DNA of 64,000 nt from Plasmodium malariae (GCF_900090045.1 NC_041786.1:935501-999500); one strand, 5' to 3'; positions 1-12,289 are shown, counted from the stretch's first letter. A program made the numbers and translations. The notes: generated from the letters alone by a model not told the origin.

Positions 1-729
1 CACGCCAAGGTTTTACTAAATCAACAAGCTAAATCGTTAACTTCAAAATGTATGTTCTGTACCGAACATATTGTGATTCGGGTGCTAATCATTCTTAAAT
101 TTATTATGCTACATGTTTTTAAGAGATTATACATAAGTGCAATACAGTTATAACATTTTACTGTTTTTCCATTTTGTAGTAGAAGTAAAAATTTGTAACC
201 CTGAAAAAATGCGTTTCTACAAAATCGGAAAAAGTATAACATTTCAAATTTGTTCGTTTGAATACTCTTGTACACCGTATATGCCCATATGAGAAGGTAA
301 TTTTGGTTTGTAGACATGCGAAATACTCTGATTTAATCGCCATTTATATTTTGACTTATATTTTTATGTTTCTTAAAAAATTTTTATCGCTCTTAACAGG
401 TAAGAATCATGGTTTCACTTTCCTGAAATGTTTATATATATATATATGCACACACATGTAATACATGCACGAAATAATAAATATCGACTGTATTTTTATT
501 TTATGCTAACAAGTTTTAAACTTTACTATCAATTTGTGCATAATAATTTTAATTAATAAATTTTTTTATTCATTTATTGCTTATATACCGTTCTATGTGC
601 ATTTTAAACAAAAACAAAATTTCGCCAATATTTTGGCATGCTACCAGTCATATCACACAAATTTATTATTTTTATTAAAAAGTATAAATGACAAAGTTAA
701 AATTTTTTGACTATTTTTTATTTTATATG
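1..729. other. AT-rich intergenic DNA, no gene seen
   Basis: This is extremely AT-rich sequence with short unrelated open frames and no splice-like or homologous structure that I can recognise. It lies upstream of the first MSP7-family relic. Confidence 0.5.
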
Positions 730-1960
730 TAATATGCATTGTGTGATAACAAATTTAACATGAAGGGGATGAATTGCAATATAGATGCTGATGTAGTAAA
801 TATTTGGGAAAAAAAAAAAAAAAAATAGTATATATACTACTGGTGAGAATAGTTATAAAGTCAACTTTAACCAAAAATTTTGACTTGTCAGACAAACAAA
901 TTGAAAAAATACAAAATTATGAAGGTGAGTTTGCATTGTAAGGATATGAAGATATTAAGATGTTAAGATATATTAGACAAAGAACTTTATGACAAGTCAA
1001 GAAAAAAAAAAAAAAAAAAAAGGAAAATTTCCGAAAGGACCAGTATGAATAAATAGTTACTACTAATATTTTTTTAGGACAAAGTAAAGAATAACGAAAC
1101 GTAAGAGGGATAAAAATAAAGCAGATAAAGGTGCAAAACGTGGTTCAGTATAACCTCCAAAGGAAAAATCGCTTCCTGAAGCTGCTGATAGATAAAACGA
1201 AGGCTCTTCTGAAGGCAGCGTGTTCCAAGTAATGTTTCCCTCACTAGAAACATATACACGGGTACACATATTGACGCACCAACCAACAAAGGAATACACT
1301 ATGTATCACCCATGGTAGGAAATGCACAAAGTGTAGACATTTTAGGCGGACGAGGGCAAACGAGTTGAAATAACGTCAGAAGGTTTAGGAGGAAGACGAC
1401 AATTAAGAACCCTCCTCTTCCCCATTTAGTGCAAATGCACATGCTTCACTAGTACACCCTACTGCTGTACCTGGACCAAGTGCAAAAAATGGTAGGATAT
1501 GGGAATAATCTTCTGTTCAAAAAGTGAATGAAAATATATCTGGCGTTAGGTACGTAGATAAACCGTATGATAATGTCCTTATTTATAAAAATAATGAAAT
1601 GCATCAATGTAAAAAAAATATAAAAATGAACTTTTTCAAAAAAAAAAAAAAAAAATATGATTATAATATGGATGATAAGAAATGAAGTATGATATGGGTA
1701 AAAAAACTTTCCAAAGATTGTTTCAACAAAGGGAGTGGAGATGACTCAAGAGAAGTCAATTATAGTGATGTTTTTAAAAGAGATTTACAGGATAATACAT
1801 TTCTCAAGGATTTCAAAAACATCGTACATGGTTATTTATGGCTTTGCTAAACATCCTACTTAACTAATAGGTGAGCGAACAAAAGATGACGATGCATAAA
1901 ATGCCATTTTTAAAAACTTTTCGTACGTAATTGACGCGCAGTGTGGAATAAATTGAAGGA
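730..1960 (+). pseudogene. Decayed MSP7-family gene (relic)
   Basis: No open frame survives, but the DNA aligns by eye with both ends of the intact paralogues at 3216 and 5336. Near 770 there is an equivalent of the N-terminal Asn-Tyr-Asn block, and near 900 the segment coding QIEKIQ. The region around 1540-1960 matches the conserved C-terminal MSP7 domain (VDKxYDN, then VKKLxxxCFNKG, then an HG-Y-FAKH-like block). Reading frame is broken repeatedly by stops and by expanded poly(A) runs at about 811, 1000 and 1640. I infer an old dead copy at the upstream end of the array. It could only be called something else if related species have an intact gene here with introns, which I do not see. Confidence 0.75.
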
Positions 1961-2261
1961 TGAACAATAATGCTATTTAACACCTTTACATAAATATATA
2001 TATAATGTTACATTTTTAATATTATAAGATTTTTTCATTGATTGCAGATTTGTATGAACATGTGCATCCTGTCTATGTGGTAAAGGAAACGGTTAAATAA
2101 TTCTTTTTAACGTATCCCAAATTTTAATTACAAAAGCAGAAATTCGTAAATTTAATGAATGTTTATTTTTGCATATATATGCTTATATATATAGTACACA
2201 TTTTTTAATTAACATTATTTACTTTTTTTTGCTATATTTTGTTGCCGGGTGCCTTCCTTTC

Positions 2262-2455
2262 TTTTTTTTTCCTTTTATTTCGTTTTATTTCCTTTTATTT
2301 TCTTTTTTTTTCCTTTTATTTCCTTTTATTTCCTTTTATTTCCTTTTATTTCCTTTTATTTCCTTTTATTTCCTTTTATTTCCTTTTATTTCATTTTATT
2401 TCCTTTTATTTCATTTTATTTCCTTTTATTTTCCTTTTGTTTTCCTTTTGTTTTT
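2262..2455 (+). repeat. 10-bp tandem array (tccttttatt)
   Basis: About eighteen near-identical 10-bp pyrimidine-rich units lie in the spacer between the relic and the first intact MSP7-like gene. Long phenylalanine-rich frames through it are artefacts. The remainder of the 1961-3215 spacer is AT-rich with poly(dT), and I see nothing else in it. Confidence 0.85.
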
Positions 2456-3215
2456 CCTCTTTTATTTATTGTTTACTTCACCGTATTGTTAAGGTGATCC
2501 CTTTCCTTTTCCTTCTTTTCTTTTGAAATGCATAGATTTGAGCGAGAGTAATTGTTGTAATTTATTATTTTTTTATTTTTTATTTTTTATTTTTTTCTTA
2601 TTCATTTTCAAAGTTCGTGCATACACACAATTAGAGTAAATTTATTTAATGGCACTTAAAATTTACAATAATGTATATATTTTTTTTATTTAGAAAAATA
2701 CGTTGTTACTTCATAAAAGTGTAAAAGTCGAATGCGTTCATTATTTAAATGGGAAAGAGAATTGCACACTCGAGTAATGTAATAAAAATTTTATGTCGAC
2801 CCGTCGCAAAATTTTATGTACACATAATTTTAATTTTCATGAAAAATAAGTTTTCATATTTACGATAATCTGCACGAACAAATTTATACATTCAAATGGA
2901 AATGCTCATGCACATGTGCATATAAATGCAAATGGATAAATACATAAATACATACGTGCATACATAATACATACATAATACACGCATAATACACACATAT
3001 ATAATGTACATTATGTATACATATTTATTAAATATGAATGATAAGTGAAATTCAACCATTTGAATTATTCTATTTTATATTATTTTATTTTATTTTTTTT
3101 TTTTTTTTCATCCATCCATTCCATTGCTCACTTTTTAGATAAAAATATATTACTTAAGTCTTTCGGTCCATAACAGCATAATATTTTACGTTTTTATAAT
3201 TTTTGTTAAAAAAAT

Positions 3216-4286
3216 ATGAAAGTAAAAATTGCATGTTTTTCTTTCCTCCTCTTTTTATTTTCCTTGCATTCGGGAGAATGTGATAACATGTATAACTTAA
3301 GGGGGAGGAATTACAATATGGATGGTGATCTATTATATTTGCTGAATAATAAATTGGGTAATATACATAATATTGGTCAGAATCATTCGAATGAAAATTT
3401 TAACAAAAAACTTGAATTATTAAAAAAGCAAATTGAAAAAATTCAAGCATATGAAAATGCGTATACAGGAATGAACTATGACGATATTTTAGGCAATGAT
3501 CTCGATGAATTAACAGATCAAAAAAAAAATATTTTCGGAATGGACGAAGAAGATTTAGACAATTACGACGAAGATTTTTGGGGGCAAGGTAAAACAGTAA
3601 CTAAGGGTGAGACGGAGGAGACAATAGCAGTTGCAAATACTCAAGGAACAGAAGGTGTACAGACTACACCACAACCTGCATTAAGCACTGCATCACAAGA
3701 TCAAGCTTCTGGAGGTGGTAGTGGATCCACAGCAGAACATAATGGTACACCTCAAGCGGTTCCTTCGGCTCAAAGTCCACCTGGAAGTTCAGGTAGTAGT
3801 TCAGGCACAGAAAGTCAAGCACAAAATCAGGTATCCGGAACACAATCTCCGTTACAGAAAGAATCAGCACCAGTTTCAAATGTACCATCGAAGGTTAAAC
3901 ACTTAGACAGAATATATGATGACGTTCTTGATAAATTAAAAAGAAAAAACGAAATAGACGAAACTACGTACCATACAAAATATAACGATTTTAAAAGAGA
4001 GTATGACGACTTTACTATGAATGATAAGGAGTATGATATGGTTAAAAAACTCTTTGAAGAGTGTTTTAAAAATGGTGCAGGGGAGGGTTCAAATACGACT
4101 TGTTTGATTGATGTACTTAAAAAAGCTTTAGAAGATAAAACATTTCAAAAAAAATTTGAAAATTTTATGAATGGTATTTACAGTTTTGCTAAGCGTCATA
4201 ATTATTTAAATGACAAACGAATAAGTAATGAGGAGCAGTACAACGCTTTACTCAAAAATGTCTTAACTTTATTAAACACTGTGTGA
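3216..4286 (+). CDS. Merozoite surface protein 7-like (MSP7 family), copy 1
   Basis: This is a 356-residue secreted protein. Residues 1-22 form a signal peptide ending near SGEC. A conserved N-terminal block (about 25-125) carries repeated KKLELLKKQIEKIQ-type helix and an acidic FGMDEEDLDN motif. A Gln/Ser/Thr-rich variable region (about 130-225) follows. The last 130 residues are the conserved MSP7 C-terminal domain (LDRIYDDV...FAKRHNYL...TLLNTV). In the family, MSP7 is processed and binds MSP1 on the merozoite surface before red-cell invasion. Which family member this is cannot be told from the window. It is single-exon with an ATG start, in a tandem same-strand array with the gene at 5336. 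Confidence 0.9.
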   Translation: MKVKIACFSFLLFLFSLHSGECDNMYNLRGRNYNMDGDLLYLLNNKLGNIHNIGQNHSNENFNKKLELLKKQIEKIQAYENAYTGMNYDDILGNDLDELTDQKKNIFGMDEEDLDNYDEDFWGQGKTVTKGETEETIAVANTQGTEGVQTTPQPALSTASQDQASGGGSGSTAEHNGTPQAVPSAQSPPGSSGSSSGTESQAQNQVSGTQSPLQKESAPVSNVPSKVKHLDRIYDDVLDKLKRKNEIDETTYHTKYNDFKREYDDFTMNDKEYDMVKKLFEECFKNGAGEGSNTTCLIDVLKKALEDKTFQKKFENFMNGIYSFAKRHNYLNDKRISNEEQYNALLKNVLTLLNTV

Positions 4287-4416
4287 AATGAAATGGACGA
4301 CCAGAAGTCATTTCATTTTGAACTTTTTTTATAAATTTTAATACATTTTTAAATTTGTAACTTTATTAACAAGATGTTTGCGATGAAATTTTTAATTATA
4401 CATATATATCCTAACA

Positions 4417-4448
<32 letters not shown>

Positions 4449-5335
4449 CTTTTGTCTTCTCATTAAATTTTGTATTCATCTGTTATGCCACTGAACAAAT
4501 CCTAGAGTAAAATTTTACTTCACAGCCCAAAATTTACAATTATGAAAAAGTGTAAATTCTGCGTAGAAGTTTCGATGTTTTATTTGTACAATTACACAAT
4601 ATATCCGATTTATGCGAGTTTTTTGAAATATTTATTATTTTTTTTTTTTTTTTTTCTTATTCCATATATAAATTTTGTTAACGATTTTCCTAAATATATC
4701 TGCATTTTTTTTTTTTTTTTTTTTTTGTTTTTTGTGTTGTTTCGAAATGTTGCATAGATTTGACCGAATTTAATTTTTTAAATTTAGTTTTTAAAAAAAA
4801 TATATTTCCTTAAACTTTTTAAAAAGTTTTGCACGTAAATTGGAGTAATATATTTATAATTTACCCGATAAAGTAAATATTTGACTTTTTTAAAAAAACA
4901 ATATATCGCGCTTTTAAATGCGCTAAATTGAAATATGTTTGCCCATGTAAGTGACGCGATAAAAATAATGCTTTGCCCCCATGGCACACATTCAGAGAAT
5001 AATTTTTTTTTTTAATTTTTATTAAAAAATATTTTTGATATTTGGCGCATTTTTTACGATGCTGCTTTCTTTTTAAGTAAAATTATGGATAAACAAAAAA
5101 GAAAAAAAAAAAAAAAAAAACACACACATGTACACATATGTACACACATGTATATATATATATATTTATATGTGCTCGTGTACGCGATAAAATAAAATCA
5201 GATAAATTTTTTCCCCCCAGTTGTACCTTTACTTCCTAGCATGCATTTTACACAAAAAGTATGTTAAACTTAACTTCTTCACATTAGTGGCATTATTTTT
5301 ACATTCTTTAAAATTTATAATTTTTATTAATAACA
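4287..5335. other. Spacer between MSP7 paralogues
   Basis: The roughly 1 kb spacer holds long poly(dT) tracts (4420-4450, 4640-4660, 4707-4726), a poly(A) run near 5105 and a short TA run. The promoter of the downstream copy presumably lies here, but no specific element is recognisable. Confidence 0.5.
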
Positions 5336-6664
5336 ATGCACAGAAATTTTTCTTTTTGTTTTTCCTCTTTTGTATTATTTTTGCTGCATTCTGCATCGTG
5401 CAGAAACAACACTAACATAAATGGGGTGAATTACAATTTGGATGATCATATAGTAGATATATTGAAAAAAAAACTAGGTAATATACATAATATAGGACAG
5501 AATAATGCTAACGATAGTTTTAACAAAAAACTTGAGTTATTAAAAAAGCAAATTGAAAAAATACAAAAGTATGAAACTCAGTATGCAGGGAAAGGCTACG
5601 ACGACATTTATGACAATGAACTAGAAGGATTTACAAAAAAAAAAAAAAAAAAAAATTTCGGAATGGACGAAGAAGATTTAGACAATGACGACGAAAATTT
5701 TTTGGGACAAGGGAAAACCATAAACAAAGATGAAAACGAAGGTAAGGAGGATGGGGATGAAGAAAATGAAGTGCATGGTAAAGCGGTCGAAGAAAGTGGG
5801 GAAAAAGATGAGGACGATTATGATGATGATGAAACTGCTGATGACCCAGAATCTCAAAGAATTGAAGGAAATGAAGAGAATCAAGCTGGAGAAACTTCTG
5901 GTGGTACACAAGTTACGTTAGAGGAAGCTAGACAAGGAGAGCGTAATGTATCAGGGGATGGTGTACAACTTGCCCATACACATACACCTGTCACAAGTAA
6001 TAATACATTGCAAACACCTCAATCAGGTGGATCCTTGCCACGCGAAGGCAATGTGCCGTCAGGGGAAACAACTGTTAGAAGCGCTGAAGCAAAGGAACAA
6101 GAAGCACAAGTGCCCACGGACGCTGCTGCAAGATCAAATGCACAATCGCAACTGAATCTACGTACATCAGCCCCAAATGGTGATACAACAGCACAACCTC
6201 AACAAAATAGAGTAGCATCGTCAGGAGATGGAGGTCAGGTTGCTGTACAACAGGTCAACATGAAACCACCTAAGGTTATGTACCTAGATAAACTGTATGA
6301 CGATATCCTTAGTGAAACAAATAAAAAAAAAGAAATAGAAGTTCATATATACCATAGAAAATATAATGCTTTAAAAAAACAATATGAATTTTCTATGGAT
6401 GAAAATGAGTATAATATGGTTAAAAAACTTTTTAACGAATGTTTCAAAGAAGGGGAAGGAAATAACTCCAGTGCAACTAATTTTACTAATGTTTTTAAAA
6501 AGGTTTTAGAAGATAATGTATTTCATGAAAAATTTGACAATGTCATCCATGGTATTTATGGTTTTGCTAAACGTCATTCGTACTTGAGTAGTGAAAGAAT
6601 AAATAATAACGATGCATACAAAGTCTTATTTAACAATGCCTTAAGCTTAATAAACACAATGTAA
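5336..6664 (+). CDS. Merozoite surface protein 7-like (MSP7 family), copy 2
   Basis: This is a 442-residue paralogue of the gene at 3216. It has a signal peptide (residues 1-21, ending near HSASC). The same N-terminal block follows, with GNIHNIGQN and KKLELLKKQIEKIQ shared almost exactly. Then comes a lysine run from a 14-base poly(A) tract, a strongly acidic Glu/Asp segment (about 120-175) and a Gln/Thr/Ser variable region (about 175-310). The C-terminal MSP7 domain runs from about 315 to the end (YLDKLYDDI...FAKRHSYL...LSLINTM). The ends are conserved and the middle is different, which is the usual MSP7 family pattern. A merozoite-surface role by association with MSP1 is inferred from the family. 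Confidence 0.9.
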   Translation: MHRNFSFCFSSFVLFLLHSASCRNNTNINGVNYNLDDHIVDILKKKLGNIHNIGQNNANDSFNKKLELLKKQIEKIQKYETQYAGKGYDDIYDNELEGFTKKKKKKNFGMDEEDLDNDDENFLGQGKTINKDENEGKEDGDEENEVHGKAVEESGEKDEDDYDDDETADDPESQRIEGNEENQAGETSGGTQVTLEEARQGERNVSGDGVQLAHTHTPVTSNNTLQTPQSGGSLPREGNVPSGETTVRSAEAKEQEAQVPTDAAARSNAQSQLNLRTSAPNGDTTAQPQQNRVASSGDGGQVAVQQVNMKPPKVMYLDKLYDDILSETNKKKEIEVHIYHRKYNALKKQYEFSMDENEYNMVKKLFNECFKEGEGNNSSATNFTNVFKKVLEDNVFHEKFDNVIHGIYGFAKRHSYLSSERINNNDAYKVLFNNALSLINTM

Positions 6665-6799
6665 AGTTAACCAGCATGTGAGCACTGACATTACCTCATA
6701 CCTTTTTTATATAGGGCATTGCACTTTTATAAATATATAGCTTTCGTTTTTGTAGCGTGTGAATATGGTATATGTTTAGTAGTATTTAAAGCATCATTT

Positions 6800-7115
6800 A
6801 TAAAAGTTCACTTTTGTTATTTTAATTTTTCCTATTTTTTTTATTTTAGTTTTTCCTATTTTTTCTATTTTAATTTTTCCTATTTTTTTATTTTAGTTTT
6901 TCCTATTTTTTTTATTTTAGTTTTTCCTATTTTTTCTATTTTAATTTTTCCTATCTTTTCTATTTTAATTTTTCCTATTTTTTCTATTTTAATTTTTCCT
7001 ATTTTTTCTATTTTAATTTTTCCTATCTTTTCTATTTTAATTTTTCCTATCTTTTCTATTTTAATTTTTCCTATCTTTTCTATTTTAATTTTTCCTATTT
7101 TTTTTATTTTTTATT
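6800..7115 (+). repeat. Tandem array of about 24-bp T-rich units
   Basis: At least twelve units of a tttttcctattttttctatt-like repeat lie directly 3' of MSP7 copy 2. An open frame of Ile-Phe-Pro repeats crosses it but shows no protein features beyond the array. Confidence 0.85.
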
Positions 7116-7139
7116 TTTCCAGCGCTACGGCCGAATAAT

Positions 7140-8131
7140 ACAGACTATTATTTAAATTCATGCACACATAAATATGTTGTATATATAATAAAATATTTCA
7201 GAAAAAATTATTATAATAATAAATACACTAAATAATACAGATATCTGAAAGTGGCTGTGTAAATTTAGTATTTTCCTTTTTGCTTTTAAATTATAAATAC
7301 ACCTTTTAAAAAAAAGAAATATATATAATTTTTTTCTTTTTCCAAATGGAATGCACCATAGTACACTTTGAATTATTTTATTTTTTTTTTTATAAATCTT
7401 TCAATTATGCATATACGTATGTGTATGCGTAGTACATGTATAAAATATCCCAATTCGTACAATTCTTTCCAAATGGACGTTTTGTTAATATGCTGAAAAG
7501 TAAAAATAAAACTATTGTCTGTTGTGTATTTCCAATTGGAAAAATACAGTTCATTCAGTGGGTTATAAAAAAAAGGGGAAATTGAAATGGATGAATATTT
7601 TCCATGATTAAGAAAAATGCACATTGTACATAATATCATAAAAATGTTTTGTTTATCTGTAATAAAAATTTTATACAGTTATGCTTGAATTCTTGCTAAA
7701 ATAATTTTTTTTTCCCATATTTTTTATGAAATGTATGCACGAAGTTTTTTATTATTTAGGTGATTGTACTGAGAAAAATACATTCATATATGTATATATA
7801 TATACCACAAAATGAACTTTTTTTAATTTTTTTTTCTTTAACCTTTCAGCTTTGAACTTTTAAAGGTTTCCCATTTTGAGGTTACCCATTTTCGTTTTGT
7901 TAATTTTTCAGCATTTTTATTTTGTGTAATTTCCTTAATTATGCTTTACCTTTTTAATTTCATTTTTTAATCTTCCAACTTGATACATTTTAAGATCATA
8001 CACTCCCATTTTACGTATTTTTTTTTTTTTCTGCATATTTATGCCCATTTGGGGTAAAAATTATTCATTATATACTTGTCTTTTGGTTTTTGGTTATACA
8101 TTTTAGCTATTTTTAATTTTTATTAAGTGCA
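7140..8131. other. Spacer, AT-rich
   Basis: AT-rich sequence with poly(dT) and no supportable gene. It contains the expected upstream region of the third MSP7-like copy. Confidence 0.45.
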
Positions 8132-9169
8132 GTGAAAGGAAAACTGATATTTTTTTCATGTTCTTTTTTTGTACTTTCGTTGCACTTAATGTTGGCTGAT
8201 GAGCAGCCCAACATACCACAAGAAAAGCACATAGCAAATGAAGAAGTAAAAGAATTGAAACAAAAATTAGAGGAAATATATAAAAATCTTACAATTGGCA
8301 AATCAACCACTACTTATTCGGAAGAAGATATTATGTTATTAAAAAATAAAATTTAAGAACTGAAAAAATTAAAAAAAAAATTTCTAATAACAAATGAAGG
8401 AAATAAGCCAAATAATATACCTGATACGACAGTAAATGAAAATGCAAATTTGAAAGACGACAAGGGGGATGCAGAAAATAGTGAAAAAACGTTCATAGGG
8501 CAAAATGCAAGGGGGGATGTAAATGGAGGTGTAGGTGTAGTTGGAAGTGGAGGTGGGGGTGGAGGTAATGGTGTAAGTGGAGATGAAAGTCGAGGTGGAC
8601 AAGGAGAAAATTCGGGAAGTCAAACAGAAGCTACGCAACAGCAGTCTGCCGTAAATGTACCAGTTACAGAAGGTAGAAATCAAACAAATGCACAGACTGC
8701 AGCACCAATTTCTGCAGAACCTCCAAACGGAGCACCTCAAGTTCAAGCCGCTGCTCAACACCAAGTTGGTACGAATTCTCCCCAAATCATATATTTAGAC
8801 ATCCTTTATGATGATTTACTTACTGATCCCAATAAGAAGAATATCATAGATGAAAGTGAGTACCACATTAAATATAACGACTTTAAAAAAAAGTATGACG
8901 CATTTCAGATTAATGAAATTGAATACGAAATTATTAAAAAGATTATAGATTCTATATTAACAAAAGGCACGGATGCTGCTAAAAAGAATACCGTAATAAC
9001 AGGTATATTTAAGAATATATTAAGTGATGAAAAATTCGAAGAAAAATTTAAAAATTTTATATACGGAGTTTATATATTTGCTAAGAGACATAGTTACCTG
9101 AACGCTAAGAAAATAGATAACGACAATAAGTTTTTTGGTTATGTGGGTGATATGATGAATACTCTATAG
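8132..9169 (+). pseudogene. MSP7-like copy 3, disabled by lost start and in-frame stop
   Basis: One reading frame runs from a signal-peptide-like segment (GKLIFFSCSFFVLSLHL) through a short N-terminal region, a Gly/Gln-rich variable part and a complete C-terminal MSP7 domain ending near 9169. Two lesions are visible. The codon at the expected initiator position (8132) is GTG, with an upstream in-frame stop at 8114-8116 and no upstream ATG. A TAA interrupts the frame at 8354-8356, after which coding-like sequence continues in the same frame (ELKKLKKKF...). The next in-frame ATG lies inside the signal sequence. I infer a recently disabled paralogue; readthrough or sequencing error at either site is the alternative. 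Confidence 0.8.
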
Positions 9170-10109
9170 AAGTAGGTAAGTAAATAACTAAATAACCTAT
9201 GTTTTGATGAAACCTATTTGCATAGCTCATCGTGGATTTTTATGTATTTTCCCTAAAAGTTTACATATGTGTGTAGGTATACGTACGTATATTATACACG
9301 CATATATATATACGTACATACATATATGCATATTAACGGATACATGCCTGTGCACACACTTTTATCGAACTTTGCTATTCAAGCAAAAATTTATGATGAA
9401 ACATGTTGTATGCATTTTCCTTCTTACAAAATTGCATTAAAAAAAGAAAGTTGTATTTTTTTTTTTTTTTTTGTTTTGCATGTATATTTATTTGTACACT
9501 CAATTGAAAAGAAATTTTTTTTAATTTTTCTTTTTCTTTCAAAAATGAATCAAATGTTTTGAAATGGCGTTACAATAAGATGTACAATTAGTGCTAGAAG
9601 TGTGTGCAATAGCATATATTTTTATTTTATGCAAATATGTTTGCTTTAATTTTCGTTCTCCGAAGAGTAAAGCTTGGGCACATAGGTTATCACATATATA
9701 TATATATATGTGTATATAGTTATGAATACGTATATATATATATTTTATTTTATTTTATTTTATTTTTTGAATTATTAAGTCATAAAAATTCCTTAAAGTG
9801 CAAACTTTAAAAATTCATTTTTCATACGACACTTACAGCTTGAAACCTTTAACGTTGTATTCATAGCATGTATATTTTAAGGTAAAATTTTTTAAATTAT
9901 AATTGGAAATTTTTAATAAGGGGATATTATATGAAAAAAATGGAAGAAAAAAAGGAAAACGAAAATATAAATAAAGGTACGTATAAATAGATATAAATAA
10001 GTATAAATAAATAGAAGGATAAATAAATATGCATAAATTCATGCGTATACATAAGTGTACACATAAACATCAAACATGTTCGTGTGTAAAAATATCAAAA
10101 GACATATAA

Positions 10110-10143
<34 letters not shown>

Positions 10144-10500
10144 GTTCATTAACTCTATACATACAGCGTTACATATATAAACAAAAATTCTGATGACAAT
10201 GTACATAAAAATAGGTATAAATGCAGCAATAAATGTATGTAAAAGGGCGGGGAGGGGAGTAAGTAGTCATACATACATAAATACATACGTTCGTGTAACC
10301 GTGTGTGGCTGTCTGTGTGTGTAATTTTCTTGGATTTACACACACTTGTATAATATATATATATATATATATATAGGTTCTTATATATATAAGAACATAT
10401 ACCATTGCACACACGTAATATCTAAGGGGGTAAAAACTTCAAGCGTCAGTTGCAAAATGAACACGTGGATAGGTCCGTGTATGCCCTGTGCATGTGTTGC
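9170..10500. other. Spacer, AT-rich
   Basis: The spacer between the convergent MSP7 array and the minus-strand co-chaperone gene contains poly(A)/poly(dT) (9457-9472, 10110-10139) and TA runs. No gene is supported. Confidence 0.5.
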
Positions 10501-12102
10501 TCAAAATTTGCTGTATTCCTCCGTGAATAGCTTGATTTGATTTTCTACCTTATCCATTAACATTTCATAAATATGGTTAAACAGTTTATCCGAAATTTTT
10601 AATTTGTCATTTTTTTTGATAGTTATATAATTTTTCCATGTTTTTCCAGCTTCTAACTCACTAGACAGTTCTTTTATTTCAACTATAACTTTATGAATAT
10701 GCAATTCTGTTATGTTAACATATAAGGTAACATGTAAATTACAAGAGAATTCAAAGATGTGTCTTTTGGTGCCTCGTATAACTACAATTTGCGCATCAAC
10801 GGATAAGTCATTTATTTCATTTATATCAATTTTTGATAAATACTGAATTGGTAGTATTTCTGGATATTGTAAATTTGACAAATTATATTCATTTTCATTA
10901 TTTAAATTTAGGTGGTCTGATTTTTCTATATTTTTAAAATGAATATTTGTTAAACATTCTTCTATTTTACTTTTGGCCCATTTACTCATATCTTTTTCTT
11001 CATATGTTGTTCCAGCAGCATTCCATGAAGATATTGCTTTATTCTCATTTTTATATAAATGTAAATCATCATCATTAATCCCATTTTCGATTTTTTTTGG
11101 TAAATTTTTTTCATAAAATTTTTTATCATCCTCTTTTATATCTTTTTTAAAATAACAATATCCCATTTTTTTAGTTTCGTCTATAATTTTTTGATCTTCT
11201 TCATCTATATCTAAATAAGAGGAATTATTCGTTGTATTGGATGTAATTGATGAACATTTTTTTTTTTTTTTTGTTTTTTCTTTTTCCTTTTCTCTTTCTT
11301 TCTCTCTTTCCTTTTCTCTTTCTTTTTCTCTTTCCTTTTCTCTTTCTCTTTCTTTTTCCTTCTGTTTTTCTTTTTGCTCTTCATCTTCTTTTTTTCTTTT
11401 CTCATTTTCTAATACTTCCCATTCATCAAAATCGATTATTTTTTCATTTTTTTCCTTTCTTGACTTCATATCATTTTCATATTTTTCTTTTTTTTTTCGC
11501 ATAATTTCTTTCTCTCTATCATCATATAGACCTGAGGCTTTTTCAAAAATTTTTGAAAAGGCTTCCTTTTGTTTTTTATTATGTTCACTTTGTTTTATTA
11601 TAATATTTTTCAATAATTTTTTTGCATCTACATTATCTGGGTATAGTTTAAGAAAATTTTGTATCTTTTCCTTTGCTATATCAAAATTACATCTATTAAA
11701 TTCTATTTGACATAATCGAAACATACCTTTTGCATTTTTTTTATCGATAGTTAACACTTTCATTACGTTTTCATATGCATCATTATATTTCTCTACATTG
11801 GAGTAACATATACTCAGATTTAGGTATAAAGCTATTTCTAACTCGTTTATCTTAGAATTCTTATTTTCTATATTTTTTAAATATTTCATTCCTTCATTAT
11901 ATTTGCTAATAGCTCTTTCATAATTTTTATTTTTAAAATCATTGTTCCCTTCTAATTTTAAGTCTAACGCATTTTTTATTTTCTCATCCAAACTCATCCC
12001 TTTGATCTTTTCTTCCAATTCTTTTTCATTCTCATCCTCTACTTTATTATTTTCTTCCTTTTTTGATGAATTCTTTTTTCCCTCTTTTTCCATATCATTC
12101 AT
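10501..12102 (-). CDS. TPR and Aha1-like co-chaperone (chaperone-binding protein)
   Basis: This is a 533-residue protein. The start is taken at the ATG giving MNDMEKEG, because the codon that opens the longer frame is TTG. Residues about 35-160 form three TPR-like helix pairs (NDFKNKNYERAISKYNEG, then ALYLNLSICYSNVEKY, then AKGMFRLCQ). A highly charged Lys/Glu region follows, with repeated EKEREKE. From about residue 350 comes a WNAAGTTYEEKD motif and the rest of an Aha1 N-terminal-type domain, which in the family binds and stimulates Hsp90. TPR domains commonly dock on Hsp70/Hsp90 C-termini, so an Hsp90 co-chaperone role in cytosol is inferred. Syntenic genes are, as I recall, annotated as chaperone-binding protein. 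Confidence 0.8.
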   Translation of the reverse strand: MNDMEKEGKKNSSKKEENNKVEDENEKELEEKIKGMSLDEKIKNALDLKLEGNNDFKNKNYERAISKYNEGMKYLKNIENKNSKINELEIALYLNLSICYSNVEKYNDAYENVMKVLTIDKKNAKGMFRLCQIEFNRCNFDIAKEKIQNFLKLYPDNVDAKKLLKNIIIKQSEHNKKQKEAFSKIFEKASGLYDDREKEIMRKKKEKYENDMKSRKEKNEKIIDFDEWEVLENEKRKKEDEEQKEKQKEKEREREKEREKEREKEREKEREKEKEKTKKKKKCSSITSNTTNNSSYLDIDEEDQKIIDETKKMGYCYFKKDIKEDDKKFYEKNLPKKIENGINDDDLHLYKNENKAISSWNAAGTTYEEKDMSKWAKSKIEECLTNIHFKNIEKSDHLNLNNENEYNLSNLQYPEILPIQYLSKIDINEINDLSVDAQIVVIRGTKRHIFEFSCNLHVTLYVNITELHIHKVIVEIKELSSELEAGKTWKNYITIKKNDKLKISDKLFNHIYEMLMDKVENQIKLFTEEYSKF

Positions 12103-12289
12103 TTTTACCCAAAAGGGAAGCAAAATAAAGAAGCGAAATGTTCACTTATTTAAAATGAGATCCGGACGTTGTTAGTATAGAGATTGCTTTGCCGCGTGTA
12201 GGCAACTGTTTGTGTGTATATGTATATGTATGTATGGGGGAGGGGGGATATACACGATCCTTTATGTATCACTGTATATCTTATATCTA

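Noticed and set aside
2169..2526. Phe/Ser/Leu-rich frames downstream of the relic
   Set aside because: They arise from a 10-bp pyrimidine array in all three frames.
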